Notes under the pieces: generated by a model
What the model saw: only the letters and a program-made list of their open reading frames with translations
The model's database searches: none
What the model was told of the DNA's origin: nothing
Position numbers and translations under genes: made by a program
Shown: piece by piece, positions 43,320 through 52,301 of the stretch
How positions within the stretch are numbered: position 1 is the stretch's first letter
How the letters are laid out: every line of letters starts with the position of its first letter
NCBI RefSeq assembly: GCF_900110895.1
Contig: NZ_FOIQ01000001.1
Coordinates: forward strand, 836,472-900,471
Direction of reading: 5' to 3'
Length of the DNA: 64,000 nucleotides
Source: Prevotella aff. ruminicola Tc2-24
GTDB lineage: Bacteria > Bacteroidota > Bacteroidia > Bacteroidales > Bacteroidaceae

Positions 43320-44723
43320 TCAGCGTTCCACTCCGTTTATGACAACGTTTCTGACCACAGCGCCCTCAATCAAGGACTTGTCGAAAGCATCTGTCTCGTC
43401 GGTAACTGAGATATTCTCAAAGGAGAAGTCCGCCAGATGATATTTATCAGACGTGCCGACATCAAAGAAATTGCCACAGGTCATACGTATGTTTCTGACT
43501 GTGATATGATGGCACTGCGAGAGAGGCATATCCTCACGATCTTCAGGCTTGAAAAACTGGGTCCAAGGACGTACGACAAGGAATGAGCGGCACCATCCTT
43601 CGACATCACTGACCGTCACATACTCATAATGCTGAGGGGTATCAGGACGCATCTTCAGCCAAAGGACGCGAGAGGCCCGCTTCACATGGATACGGCGCAA
43701 GATCACATTACGGTCATGAAGCGACTCGGAGCCGAGGGTCAGACAGGCATGTACTTTCCCATAGGTGCAGTCCTCAACAATGATGTTCGAACACGGACCA
43801 TTATCAGGGTTCTGATCAGCCCAAGTGCCCTTACCCCCTTTCAGCACGACAGCATCATCGCTCACATGCATATAACAGCCATGTATAAGCACATTCTTGC
43901 ACACATCTAAGTCTATGGCATCAGACGAAGGTGCACCACGACTAGGATCCACAGGTGTAACATTCTCCGTAGGAGCAAAGATATAACATCCCAGGTAGCG
44001 CACATTCTCACAACGGTAGAGGTGGTTCGTCCAGAAAGGAGAATTGATAATCCTCACATCCTGCACTGTCACGTTCTTGCAATTTGAAATGTAAACATTT
44101 CTCGGGCGCATCGCCTCAAGGTTCGTGCACTGCGGATTATATTTACGACGGATCCAAAACTCCTCCCAGTATTTCTGTCCGTTACCATTGATTGTGCCTG
44201 GTCCTGTAATCGTAAAGCCATCCACACCATCGGCATTCACAAGGGCTGCGAAGTAGTCGAGAGTCTGTCCTTCCATCCGCGTCTTCACAATTTGAAAATC
44301 ACGAATTCTGTCAGATCCTTTCAATTCGCCTCCCTCCTCGATCAAGAGATGTGTCTTCGGCTTGAAGAACAGCGATCCGCTCAGGAAGGTACCTCTGGGA
44401 ATCACGACCACACCACCTCCCTCTGCCGCACAACGGTCGATAACGGCCTGAAGAGCCTTCGTCTGTACACCATCGCCATAACGATCGACCCCATAATCTG
44501 TTACCACATAGCGTCTCAGTCCCGTGAGATCGACCCGTGTCGTATCTCGGAACCAAGCAGGGATCTCCGTTCCGTCGGGCCAAAGTTCTTGCTTCAAGAT
44601 ATTCTTTTTCATGGCCTTTCCGACAGGCGTCGTCTTATCCTTCAATGGGGAGTCCCCCGTATTCCCCGTTGCTGTCGTACAAGTCACCAGCAACGCGAAA
44701 GCCATCATTAACCTTACTCTCAT
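43320..44723 (-). CDS. GH28 family glycoside hydrolase (polygalacturonase-like)
   Basis: 467 residues with a signal peptide (about 1-20). Right-handed beta-helix enzyme: YGVDRYGDGVQTKALQAVIDRCAAEGGGVVVIPRGTFLSGSL in outline at the N-terminus, catalytic Asp motifs SSDAIDLD and SDDAVVLKGG, and NNP-type turns. Acts on galacturonan or related pectic chains outside the cytoplasm. Not in an obvious SusCD locus; stands alone between groSL and sppA. The third expected motif (G-H-G) is altered (VHACLTLGSES), common in exo-acting or rhamnogalacturonan-type members. Confidence 0.88.
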   Translation of the reverse strand: MRVRLMMAFALLVTCTTATGNTGDSPLKDKTTPVGKAMKKNILKQELWPDGTEIPAWFRDTTRVDLTGLRRYVVTDYGVDRYGDGVQTKALQAVIDRCAAEGGGVVVIPRGTFLSGSLFFKPKTHLLIEEGGELKGSDRIRDFQIVKTRMEGQTLDYFAALVNADGVDGFTITGPGTINGNGQKYWEEFWIRRKYNPQCTNLEAMRPRNVYISNCKNVTVQDVRIINSPFWTNHLYRCENVRYLGCYIFAPTENVTPVDPSRGAPSSDAIDLDVCKNVLIHGCYMHVSDDAVVLKGGKGTWADQNPDNGPCSNIIVEDCTYGKVHACLTLGSESLHDRNVILRRIHVKRASRVLWLKMRPDTPQHYEYVTVSDVEGWCRSFLVVRPWTQFFKPEDREDMPLSQCHHITVRNIRMTCGNFFDVGTSDKYHLADFSFENISVTDETDAFDKSLIEGAVVRNVVINGVER

Positions 44724-44858
44724 GTTCTTGTCTGTTTTTTTAGATTAGTCTCTTTTTCCGGATGCAAAGATATGTTATTTTTTCGAAATAGCTATACAAA
44801 ATCATACCTTTTTATTCAGAAATTAGAGGATTTTTATGCAAGATTCAAAAAAAAATAC

Positions 44859-44866
44859 TATCTTTG
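44859..44866 (+). promoter_or_regulatory. -7 element of sppA
   Basis: TATCTTTG, 31 bases before the ATG at 44898; no clear -33 box. Shows that the longer ORF starting at 44772 is not used. Confidence 0.6.
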
Positions 44867-44897
44867 CCCTCTGAAACAATTATTACTTAAAAGAGTT

Positions 44898-46694
44898 ATG
44901 AAACAGTTCTTCAAAATGACGCTTGCCACCATCTGTGGTATTGTAATCTTCCTGTTCATCGCAGGTATCTTCTTCATCGTCTCACTTGTGGGCATGCTGG
45001 CCAGTGAGTCCACGCCAACCAAGGTCAAGGACAACTCTGTGTTTGTAATCAAGCTCAACGGCACAGTTGAAGAACGTGCGCAAGAAGGAACGGTGCTCGA
45101 CGATCTGCTTGGTTTAGGGGACATGAGTACGATGGGTCTTGACGATCTGGTGAACAGCATCCGTAAGGCCAAAGACGAGGAGAACATCAAAGGCATCTAC
45201 CTGGAAGGGGGTACTGCCGGATTCGATGCACCTGCCACAGCACAGCAGTTACGCGATGCCCTGAAGGATTTCAAGAAAAGCGGCAAATGGATTGTGGCAT
45301 ACGCCGACCAATATACGCAAGGCTCTTACTACGTTGCCTCAGTGGCTGACAATATCTACCTGAATGCAGAAGGCATGATTGACTTCAAGGGTCTTGGCGG
45401 CAAGAGAGAGTATTGGAAAGGACTGTACGACAAGCTAGGTATCAAATACCTGATGGCCAAGGTCGGCAAATACAAGAGCTATGTAGAAACGGAAACACAG
45501 ACGGGTATGAGCGAGTACGACCGTGAACAACGCACCGCCTACCTAACTGGCATCTGGAACTACTGGCTGAAGGAAATGGGCGAGGGTCGAAAGGTACGAC
45601 CTGAGCAGCTGGACAAAATGGCTAGCGACAGCATCATTGCGCTGGCTAATTCCGATGACTATGTGAAAGGTAGACTGATCGACAAGATCATGTTCCCTGA
45701 AGAAGTCAAGGCAGAGATCAAGAAACGACTGCAGATTGACAAGGATGACGATATCGCTCAGCTGTTCGTGTCTGATATGCTCAACGTGAAGTCAAAGAAG
45801 AAGAGCAGAGGCGACGAGGTTGCCATCTATTACGCCTATGGAAGTATCGTCGACAATGAAGCCATGAACATGATTCAAGGTGGCGGACATTGCATCGTGG
45901 GTAAGACCACTGCAGAAGACTTGCGCAAACTCGCTGACGATGACGACGTCAAGGCGGTGGTGTTCCGTGTGAACTCTGGCGGTGGTAGTGCCGTCGCCTC
46001 TGAACAGATACGCCATGCTATCAAACTGCTGAAGAGCAAGAAGCCGGTGGTGGTGTCGATGGGTGGTATGGCTGCCTCAGGCGGCTATTGGATCAGTTCC
46101 GCAGCTAACTACATCTTCGCAGAGCCTACCACCATCACGGGCAGCATTGGCGTCTTCGGACTATTCCCCAACGTAAGCGGTCTGGTGACGGACAAATTGG
46201 GTGTTACCTTCGACGGTGTGACCACAAACAAATACTCAGACTATGAGACGGACCTTGTGTTCGGCAAGAATAGTGACGAGGTGATGAAGCATATGCAGAC
46301 ATACATTGAACACGGCTATCAGAGTTTCCTGAACATCGTATCGGAAGGACGAGGCATGAAACCCGAAGAGGTGGATGAGATCGGACAGGGGCGCGTATGG
46401 CTGGCCACCGATGCCCTCAAGATTAAGCTGGTCGACAAGCTGGGAAGTCTGGACGATGCTGTGAAGAAGGCTGCCGAATTGGCCAAGCTCGACGACTATC
46501 ACTCTGTCTCCTACCCTGTCGAGTCTAACTGGTTAGACAAACTATTGTCTAAGGAGACTCCGGGTTCGTACCTCGACGCTGAGTTGCGTGAACTCCTGGG
46601 CGACTTGTATCAGCCGCTGATGGAAGTACGATACACACTCAAAAGCAGCAGTCATATGCAGGCCCGCCTGCTCGACGATGTCAGAGTCAAATAA
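44898..46694 (+). CDS. sppA: Signal peptide peptidase SppA, 67-kDa type
   Basis: 598 residues. N-terminal membrane anchor (about 5-35), then two ClpP-like domains as in E. coli SppA. The first domain supplies the catalytic Lys (GLGGKREYWKGLYDKLGI), the second the nucleophilic Ser (SMGGMAASGGYWIS). Degrades cleaved signal peptides in the membrane. Start at 44898 is after the -7 element and gives the usual N-terminus. Begins a plus-strand run sppA-lpxK-punA-thiL. Confidence 0.94.
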   Translation: MKQFFKMTLATICGIVIFLFIAGIFFIVSLVGMLASESTPTKVKDNSVFVIKLNGTVEERAQEGTVLDDLLGLGDMSTMGLDDLVNSIRKAKDEENIKGIYLEGGTAGFDAPATAQQLRDALKDFKKSGKWIVAYADQYTQGSYYVASVADNIYLNAEGMIDFKGLGGKREYWKGLYDKLGIKYLMAKVGKYKSYVETETQTGMSEYDREQRTAYLTGIWNYWLKEMGEGRKVRPEQLDKMASDSIIALANSDDYVKGRLIDKIMFPEEVKAEIKKRLQIDKDDDIAQLFVSDMLNVKSKKKSRGDEVAIYYAYGSIVDNEAMNMIQGGGHCIVGKTTAEDLRKLADDDDVKAVVFRVNSGGGSAVASEQIRHAIKLLKSKKPVVVSMGGMAASGGYWISSAANYIFAEPTTITGSIGVFGLFPNVSGLVTDKLGVTFDGVTTNKYSDYETDLVFGKNSDEVMKHMQTYIEHGYQSFLNIVSEGRGMKPEEVDEIGQGRVWLATDALKIKLVDKLGSLDDAVKKAAELAKLDDYHSVSYPVESNWLDKLLSKETPGSYLDAELRELLGDLYQPLMEVRYTLKSSSHMQARLLDDVRVK

Positions 46695-46720
46695 AAGCAA
46701 TAACAGCATAAAACAAGGAA

Positions 46721-47908
46721 ATGGAAGGAGACTTCATTAAGATCAACAGTCAACTACGACCACTGAGCTGGCTCTACGGAATGGGAGTAGGCTTCAGGAA
46801 CATGCTGTTTGAAACAGGCTTCCTGAAAAGTCAGTCGTATAGCATCCCTGTGATCTCCGTGGGCAACATCACTGTGGGCGGCACAGGAAAGACTCCTCAT
46901 GTGGAATACCTAGTCCGATTGCTCAAGGACAAGATGAAGGTGGCAGTGCTCAGTCGCGGTTATAAGCGCAAGAGTCACGGCTTCGTTCTAGCAGACAAGC
47001 AGACGCCGATGGAGGCCATAGGCGACGAGCCCTATCAGATAAAACAGAAGTTCCCTGAGGTGACCGTTGCAGTAGACAAGAAGAGAACCAGAGGCATACA
47101 TCATCTGACGGATGATCAGGATACGCCAAACATCGATGTCATTCTCCTCGATGATGCCTTCCAGCACCGATACGTGAAGCCTGGCATTAATATTCTACTC
47201 GTCGACTATCATCGTTTGATTATCTACGATCAACTGCTCCCTGCAGGACGGCTCCGTGAGCCTGTCAAGAGCAAGAACAGGGCCGATATCGTTATCATCA
47301 CGAAGTGCCCCAAGGATCTGAAGCCAATGGAATTTCGTGTAATCACGAAGGCGATGAGCCTCTACCCTTACCAGCAGCTATATTTCTCCACCTACGAATA
47401 TGACACACCACGCCTCGTATTCCCTGACTGTCAGGAGCCAACGGAGGTTCCATCTGGCATCGAGTCCTTACAAGGGAGGAATATCCTATTGCTGACAGGC
47501 ATCGCCTCGCCAGAGCAGATGAGACTGGATCTGGAGCCGTATGCAGAAAGCATTCAGCCGCTAGTTTTCGGCGACCATCACAACTTCAAGCGGAATGACA
47601 TCGAACGTATCAACCAGGCATTTGACGAACTCCCTAAGCCGGGGTTGATTGTCACGACGGAGAAAGACGCAACACGTCTGAAGCAAGCAGAGGGACTGAG
47701 CGATGAGGTGAAGCAACATCTGATCGTACTACCGATACGCGTCAGTCTTTTGCTCGATCAAGAAGAAGCATTTAATCAAAACATTATAGGATATGTACGA
47801 AAAAATTCAAGAAACAGCATCCTGGTTAAAGGCAAGGATGAAAACAAGCCCAAAGACAGCGATCGTGCTGGGGACAGGCCTCGGACAATTAGCTTCCGAA
47901 ATAACTGA
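46721..47908 (+). CDS. lpxK: Tetraacyldisaccharide 4'-kinase
   Basis: 395 residues. N-terminal membrane-associated segment (LSWLYGMGVGFRNMLFETGF), P-loop VGGTGKTPHVEYL at about residues 50-62, and LDDAFQHRYV (catalytic Asp/His region) near 145. Phosphorylates the lipid A precursor at the inner membrane. 26 bases after sppA. The last 39 codons overlap the next gene by 116 bases in another frame; the overlapped tail is polar and probably disordered. Confidence 0.95.
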   Translation: MEGDFIKINSQLRPLSWLYGMGVGFRNMLFETGFLKSQSYSIPVISVGNITVGGTGKTPHVEYLVRLLKDKMKVAVLSRGYKRKSHGFVLADKQTPMEAIGDEPYQIKQKFPEVTVAVDKKRTRGIHHLTDDQDTPNIDVILLDDAFQHRYVKPGINILLVDYHRLIIYDQLLPAGRLREPVKSKNRADIVIITKCPKDLKPMEFRVITKAMSLYPYQQLYFSTYEYDTPRLVFPDCQEPTEVPSGIESLQGRNILLLTGIASPEQMRLDLEPYAESIQPLVFGDHHNFKRNDIERINQAFDELPKPGLIVTTEKDATRLKQAEGLSDEVKQHLIVLPIRVSLLLDQEEAFNQNIIGYVRKNSRNSILVKGKDENKPKDSDRAGDRPRTISFRNN

Positions 47909-48602
47909 CACCTATGAGTTTCCATATCAGGACATCCCTAATTTCCCCATATCAACGGTAGAAGGCCACTCAGGCAAACTGATCTTCGGTAAACTGGGAG
48001 GCAAGGACATCATGGCCATGCAGGGACGATTCCACTTCTACGAGGGTTACTCGATGAAGGAGGTGACCTTCCCTGTGCGCGTGATGTACGAGTTGGGCAT
48101 CAAGACCCTCTTCGTTTCCAATGCCGCTGGCGGTATGAACCCACAGTTCAGCATCGGCGACCTGATGATTATCACCGACCACATCAACTTCTTCCCTGAG
48201 CATCCGCTTCGTGGAAAGAACTTCCCTACAGGTCCGCGCTTCCCGGATATGCACGAGACCTACGATCTGTCGTTGGTGGCGCTGGCCGACAAGATTGCCA
48301 AGGAGAAAGACATCAAGGTGCAGCACGGCGTCTATGTCGGCGTACAGGGTCCCACCTTCGAGACACCTGCAGAATATAAGATGTACCACCTGCTTGGCGG
48401 CGATGCTGTCGGCATGTCAACCGTGCCAGAGGTAATCGTGGCTCATCATTGCGGCATCCGCACCTTCGGTATCTCTGTCATCACTGATCTTGGTGGCTTC
48501 GACGACCCTGTGGAGGTGAGCCACGAGGAGGTACAGGAGGCTGCCAATAAGGCTCAGCCGCTGATGACTGAGATTATGAGAGAGATGATAAAGAGGAGTT
48601 AA
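47793..48602 (+). CDS. punA: Purine nucleoside phosphorylase
   Basis: 269 residues, trimeric-type PNP (class I). Phosphate-binding GTGLGQLASEI near residue 28, RFHFYEGYSMKEVTFPVRVM, SNAAGGMNP, and GVYVGVQGPTFETPAEYKM with the Glu that binds the base; later GMSTVPEVIVAHH. Cleaves inosine/guanosine to base and ribose-1-phosphate. The start at 47793 gives the family's N-terminus (MYEKIQETASWLK) although it lies 116 bases inside lpxK. Confidence 0.95.
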   Translation: MYEKIQETASWLKARMKTSPKTAIVLGTGLGQLASEITDTYEFPYQDIPNFPISTVEGHSGKLIFGKLGGKDIMAMQGRFHFYEGYSMKEVTFPVRVMYELGIKTLFVSNAAGGMNPQFSIGDLMIITDHINFFPEHPLRGKNFPTGPRFPDMHETYDLSLVALADKIAKEKDIKVQHGVYVGVQGPTFETPAEYKMYHLLGGDAVGMSTVPEVIVAHHCGIRTFGISVITDLGGFDDPVEVSHEEVQEAANKAQPLMTEIMREMIKRS

Positions 48603-48603
48603 C

Positions 48604-49671
48604 ATGGATATAGCGAAACTAGGAGAATTCGGTCTGATAGACCATCTCACAAAAGATATCAAGACCAAGAACGAGAGTACGAAGTACGGCGTGGGTGACG
48701 ACTGCGCCGTACTCTGCTACCCTGACAAGGAAGTGCTCATCACTACCGACCTGCTGATGGAGGGCGTACACTTCGACCTTACCTATATCGACCTGCAGCA
48801 CCTCGGCTACAAGTCAGCGATGGTTAACATCAGCGATATCTTCGCCATGAATGGCACACCTCGCCAGATGACAGTTTCATTGGCCATCAGCAAGCGCTTC
48901 AGCGTGGAAGATATCGAACAGTTCTATCAGGGTCTTCGCCTGGCCTGCGAGAAATGGAATGTCGACATCATCGGTGGCGACACTACCTCTTCTTATACTG
49001 GACTGGCCATCAGCATCACCTGTATCGGTGAAGCCCGTAAAGAGGACATCGTCTACCGTAACGGAGCGAAGGATACGGACCTCATCTGTGTCTCTGGCGA
49101 TCTTGGAGCCGCCTACATGGGACTGCAACTACTGGAGCGTGAGAAAAGCGTCTACTATCAGCAAGTGGAAGAAGCCAGGAAGAAGAACGACAAGCGTGCC
49201 CTAGAGGAACTGTCGCACTTCCAGCCCGACTTTGCTGGAAAAGAGTACCTGTTGCAACGGCAGTTGCAGACAGAGGCACGCGGCGACATTATCGAGAAGC
49301 TCCGTGAGGCTGGCATCCGTCCTACCGCAATGATGGACATCAGCGACGGACTCTCGTCCGAGCTCATGCACATCTGCAAACAGTCGGGAGTAGGCTGTCG
49401 CATCTATGAGAAAAACATTCCCATCGACTACCAGACTGCCGTCATGGCCGAGGAAATGAACATGAATGTCACCACCTGTGCCCTGAATGGCGGCGAAGAT
49501 TACGAACTGCTATTCACTGTTCCTATCGGTGATCACGAGAAAATCGAGAATATCGAAGACATCAAGCTAATCGGGCATATCACGGATGAGAAATTCGGAA
49601 AAGTACTTGTAACCCGTGACAATCAGGAGTTTGAGTTGAAAGCACAAGGATGGAACCCGCTGGAGAAGTGA
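48604..49671 (+). CDS. thiL: Thiamine-monophosphate kinase
   Basis: 355 residues. GEFGLIDHLT at the start, GDDCAVL (metal-binding Asp) near 29-35, TDLLMEGVHFDL, GGDTTSS near 123-129 and MMDISDGLSSEL near 245. Phosphorylates thiamine monophosphate to thiamine pyrophosphate. One base after the punA stop, so cotranscribed. Slightly longer than E. coli ThiL (325). Confidence 0.95.
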   Translation: MDIAKLGEFGLIDHLTKDIKTKNESTKYGVGDDCAVLCYPDKEVLITTDLLMEGVHFDLTYIDLQHLGYKSAMVNISDIFAMNGTPRQMTVSLAISKRFSVEDIEQFYQGLRLACEKWNVDIIGGDTTSSYTGLAISITCIGEARKEDIVYRNGAKDTDLICVSGDLGAAYMGLQLLEREKSVYYQQVEEARKKNDKRALEELSHFQPDFAGKEYLLQRQLQTEARGDIIEKLREAGIRPTAMMDISDGLSSELMHICKQSGVGCRIYEKNIPIDYQTAVMAEEMNMNVTTCALNGGEDYELLFTVPIGDHEKIENIEDIKLIGHITDEKFGKVLVTRDNQEFELKAQGWNPLEK

Positions 49672-49721
49672 ATCGAGAATTAAGATTAGTGAATAGTTTT
49701 TCGAAAAAAGTTCATTAAAAA

Positions 49722-49753
49722 TTTGGTGGGTTCAAAAAATGTTCGTACCTTTG
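49722..49753 (+). promoter_or_regulatory. Promoter of the tRNA-Phe gene
   Basis: TTTG (49722-49725), 20 bases, TACCTTTG (49746-49753). Confidence 0.75.
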
Positions 49754-49794
49754 CACCCGCAAAACGATGAAAGGCGATTGCAAATTGACAAATT

Positions 49795-49867
49795 GGTGCC
49801 TTAGCTCAGTTGGTAGAGCATCGGACTGAAAATCCGTGTGTCCCCGGTTCGATTCCTGGAGGTACCA
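49795..49867 (+). tRNA. tRNA-Phe (GAA)
   Basis: Complete cloverleaf: acceptor GGTGCCT/AGGTACC (one G-T pair), D arm GCTC..GAGC with TTGGTAGA, anticodon loop CTGAAAA giving GAA, variable loop, TPsiC arm with GGTTCGATTCC, discriminator A at 49867. The CCA end is not encoded. Preceded by its own promoter and followed 72 bases later by a pantothenate kinase gene. Confidence 0.97.
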
Positions 49868-49939
49868 CTCCTCCTTTCATTAGCCCGGTTTCGCGTTATG
49901 GCGGCCGGGTTTTCTTTTATAACCCTAAACAGTCGACTT

Positions 49940-50770
49940 ATGGGAATAGTCATTGGCATTGACGTGGGCATATCAACCACAAAGATCGTCGGCATCACAG
50001 ACGGTCATGTATCGGCACCTATTCACATTACTGCCGCAGATCCTATTACATCTCTCTATGGTGCTTTCGGAAAATACCTGCACGACAACGATATCGACCT
50101 GAAGGATGTGGAGCAGGTGATGCTTACTGGTGTGGGTGCCGCCTATATCGACCAGCCCATCTACGGACTACCAACAGCTAAGTCGGAAGAGTTCGTGGCT
50201 GATGGTCTTGGTGCCCGCTTTGAATCCAAACTCGACCACACAATCGTCGTCTCCATGGGAACTGGAACGTCATTCGTCAAATGCGATGGTAAGGAAATGA
50301 AGCATATCGGTGGTATCGGCGTTGGAGGTGGAACCCTGGCGGGCTTGTCACGCCTGCTGCTCAATACGAGCGACATCAGTCAGGTAGCTAAGATGGCTAA
50401 GCAGGGAAATGTCAGCAACATTGACCTGACGATTGGCGATATCAGCGCCATTCCTGTTCCGGGCTTAACGATGGACACCACTGCTTCCAACTTTGCCCGA
50501 GCCCAAAGCGACGCTGCTAAGGAGGACATCGCAGCAGGACTGATCCATATGGTTCTTCAAAGCATCGGCTCCGCTGCATGGCTGGCTTCGCTTGGCAGTG
50601 ACATCCGCAATTTCGTACTGATTGGCAACCTATCGCTGCTGCCTCAGTGCAAGGAAGTGTTCCCAGCCTTAGAGAAACTCTATAACATTAAATTCCATAT
50701 TCCTCAATACTCGCAGTACTGCACCGCCATCGGAGCCGCACTCGATTACACCATCAATGGAAAGAAATAA
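49940..50770 (+). CDS. Type II pantothenate kinase
   Basis: 276 residues, ASKHA fold: phosphate-1 motif IGIDVGISTTKIVGI at the start, phosphate-2 VSMGTGTSFVKCDG near 97-110, and GGIGVGGGTLAGLSRLLL, typical of PanK-II (CoaW). First step of coenzyme A synthesis. Start at 49940; a longer ORF would overlap the tRNA. Type II enzymes are characteristic of eukaryotes and staphylococci and are sporadic in other bacteria. Confidence 0.9.
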   Translation: MGIVIGIDVGISTTKIVGITDGHVSAPIHITAADPITSLYGAFGKYLHDNDIDLKDVEQVMLTGVGAAYIDQPIYGLPTAKSEEFVADGLGARFESKLDHTIVVSMGTGTSFVKCDGKEMKHIGGIGVGGGTLAGLSRLLLNTSDISQVAKMAKQGNVSNIDLTIGDISAIPVPGLTMDTTASNFARAQSDAAKEDIAAGLIHMVLQSIGSAAWLASLGSDIRNFVLIGNLSLLPQCKEVFPALEKLYNIKFHIPQYSQYCTAIGAALDYTINGKK

Positions 50771-50806
50771 CAATCATCCCCAGCCAAACGGTTGGGGATG
50801 ATTGTT
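50769..50806 (+). terminator. Terminator of the pantothenate kinase gene
   Basis: 14-bp perfect stem (AACAATCATCCCCA / TGGGGATGATTGTT) with inner CC/GG, starting within the stop codon; only a short T content follows, so partly inferred. Confidence 0.75.
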
Positions 50807-50882
50807 AACATATAGGCATCATCACAGATATAAGAAATCACTGTAACCTTAAGGAACGTCTGTTCCTTGGAGATGTATTGCC

Positions 50883-52151
50883 TTATCTCACTGTTGGAGT
50901 AAGGTTCCTCCTGAGGAAGAAAGTCTTCGTAGCGAGGAAGAAACAGGCGACTCCTGATGCATTAACCAACACAACTGTCCAGAAGGCAGCACCATAGCCC
51001 AAAAGCTCTGACACGATGCCTCCCACCAATATACCCAGTCCCATACCGATATCCCACGAGATGAGAATGGTCGAATTGGCCGTTCCGCGTTGGTTGTTAT
51101 GAGCCACATTGATGGTCATATTCTGGAAGGCAGGCCACATATGTCCATTGCCCAGTCCTATCAGCAGAGCCGAACCGTAATAGCCCATCATGATGGCTGA
51201 ATGGTTCTCGGTGAAGAAAGTTGGCATGAGGATAAACAAGGTATATCCCACGAGCGAGATCACCATGCCCTCTCCTGCATTATGCGTTACCCTACCAGCT
51301 CTCAAGGCCCTTCCGCCTTGCAATCGCGAGAGAATAAGACCTATGGAGCAAAGCATGAAATAGGTGCCTGTGCCCCCCGTGATACCCATGACATCCTTAC
51401 CGTAGATTGCGAGATAGTTACTCAGTACGCCGAAACTGAAGCCAAAAGCCACCATGTTCACCCCCAACAGCCAGCCACGCACTAGAAAGAAGCGGTCCAG
51501 TCCTACCCTGCCACCCCAGAGAGGACGAGCGCCCCGCTGCACTTCTTGCGACGGGGTTTCTGACACAGGGACACATTTCTTGGGATGTGATTGAGGGACC
51601 TTGATCGTGGCATCGACTAGCCATCCGAGACAGGCGACGATCAGAGCCAACCAAAAGAGGAAATCGAAGCTGTTGGTCAGTTGGTAGATAAAGATACCAA
51701 CGGTAGGTGCCAAGGCCATCGCCAGATTATTGCTCAGTCCATAGTAGCCTATACCCTCCGTACGCCTACTGGAAGGTAGTACGTCGATGGCTACCGTCGA
51801 GTTCGACACGGTAAGCGCTCCGAAAGGTCCACCATGCAGTGTGCGAATGATTGTGAACAGCAATAAGGTCGAGGCAGCCAAGTAGCCTGCGAAGAAGATT
51901 GCGAAACCACCGAAGGCAACCATCAGCACTGTTTTCCTTGGGAACGAATCGACCACATAGCCACTAAAGGGTCGGAACAGCAGTGCTGTGATGGTATAGC
52001 CCGAGAGCACCAGACCTATCACGTCCTTCGTCGCTCCGAAATGCTCACTCAGATAGAGCGGCAGCAGCGGCGTCAGCACATAAAAGGCAAAGAACAACGC
52101 GAAATTCGCCGCCATCACCTTACAGTAGTTCCTGTTCCACAATCTCTCCAT
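50883..52151 (-). CDS. MFS transporter
   Basis: 422 residues, 12 membrane helices in two halves with a central cytosolic loop (about 190-225). Family A-motif-like segment SGYVVDSFPRKTVLM between helices 2 and 3. Similar to drug/sugar efflux-type MFS carriers; substrate unknown. Start at 52151 is preferred over 52181 because a TACTTTTG -7 element lies at 52169-52176 and an AAGGAAG ribosome binding site sits just upstream of 52151. Confidence 0.85.
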   Translation of the reverse strand: MERLWNRNYCKVMAANFALFFAFYVLTPLLPLYLSEHFGATKDVIGLVLSGYTITALLFRPFSGYVVDSFPRKTVLMVAFGGFAIFFAGYLAASTLLLFTIIRTLHGGPFGALTVSNSTVAIDVLPSSRRTEGIGYYGLSNNLAMALAPTVGIFIYQLTNSFDFLFWLALIVACLGWLVDATIKVPQSHPKKCVPVSETPSQEVQRGARPLWGGRVGLDRFFLVRGWLLGVNMVAFGFSFGVLSNYLAIYGKDVMGITGGTGTYFMLCSIGLILSRLQGGRALRAGRVTHNAGEGMVISLVGYTLFILMPTFFTENHSAIMMGYYGSALLIGLGNGHMWPAFQNMTINVAHNNQRGTANSTILISWDIGMGLGILVGGIVSELLGYGAAFWTVVLVNASGVACFFLATKTFFLRRNLTPTVR

Positions 52152-52168
52152 AACTTCCTTATGATGTG

Positions 52169-52176
52169 CAAAAGTA
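52169..52176 (-). promoter_or_regulatory. -7 element of the MFS gene
   Basis: Minus strand TACTTTTG; no good -33 box. Decides the start of the MFS gene. Confidence 0.5.
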
Positions 52177-52301
52177 CGCATAATAAACAGAAATAGAGAA
52201 TTTTTTCATGACAGATTCGTTAATGTTTTATAATTATCTGACATACGACTTAACTTTACGCGGTATGATTACGTCAAAAGAAAAATAATTATCAACTATT
52301 T

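Noticed and set aside
43241-43320. CIRCE/HrcA operator before groS
   Set aside because: No TTAGCACTC-N9-GAGTGCTAA-like inverted repeat is present.
44772-44897. Extended N-terminus of sppA
   Set aside because: The extension spans the -7 element at 44859-44866 and adds 42 residues with no homology in the family.
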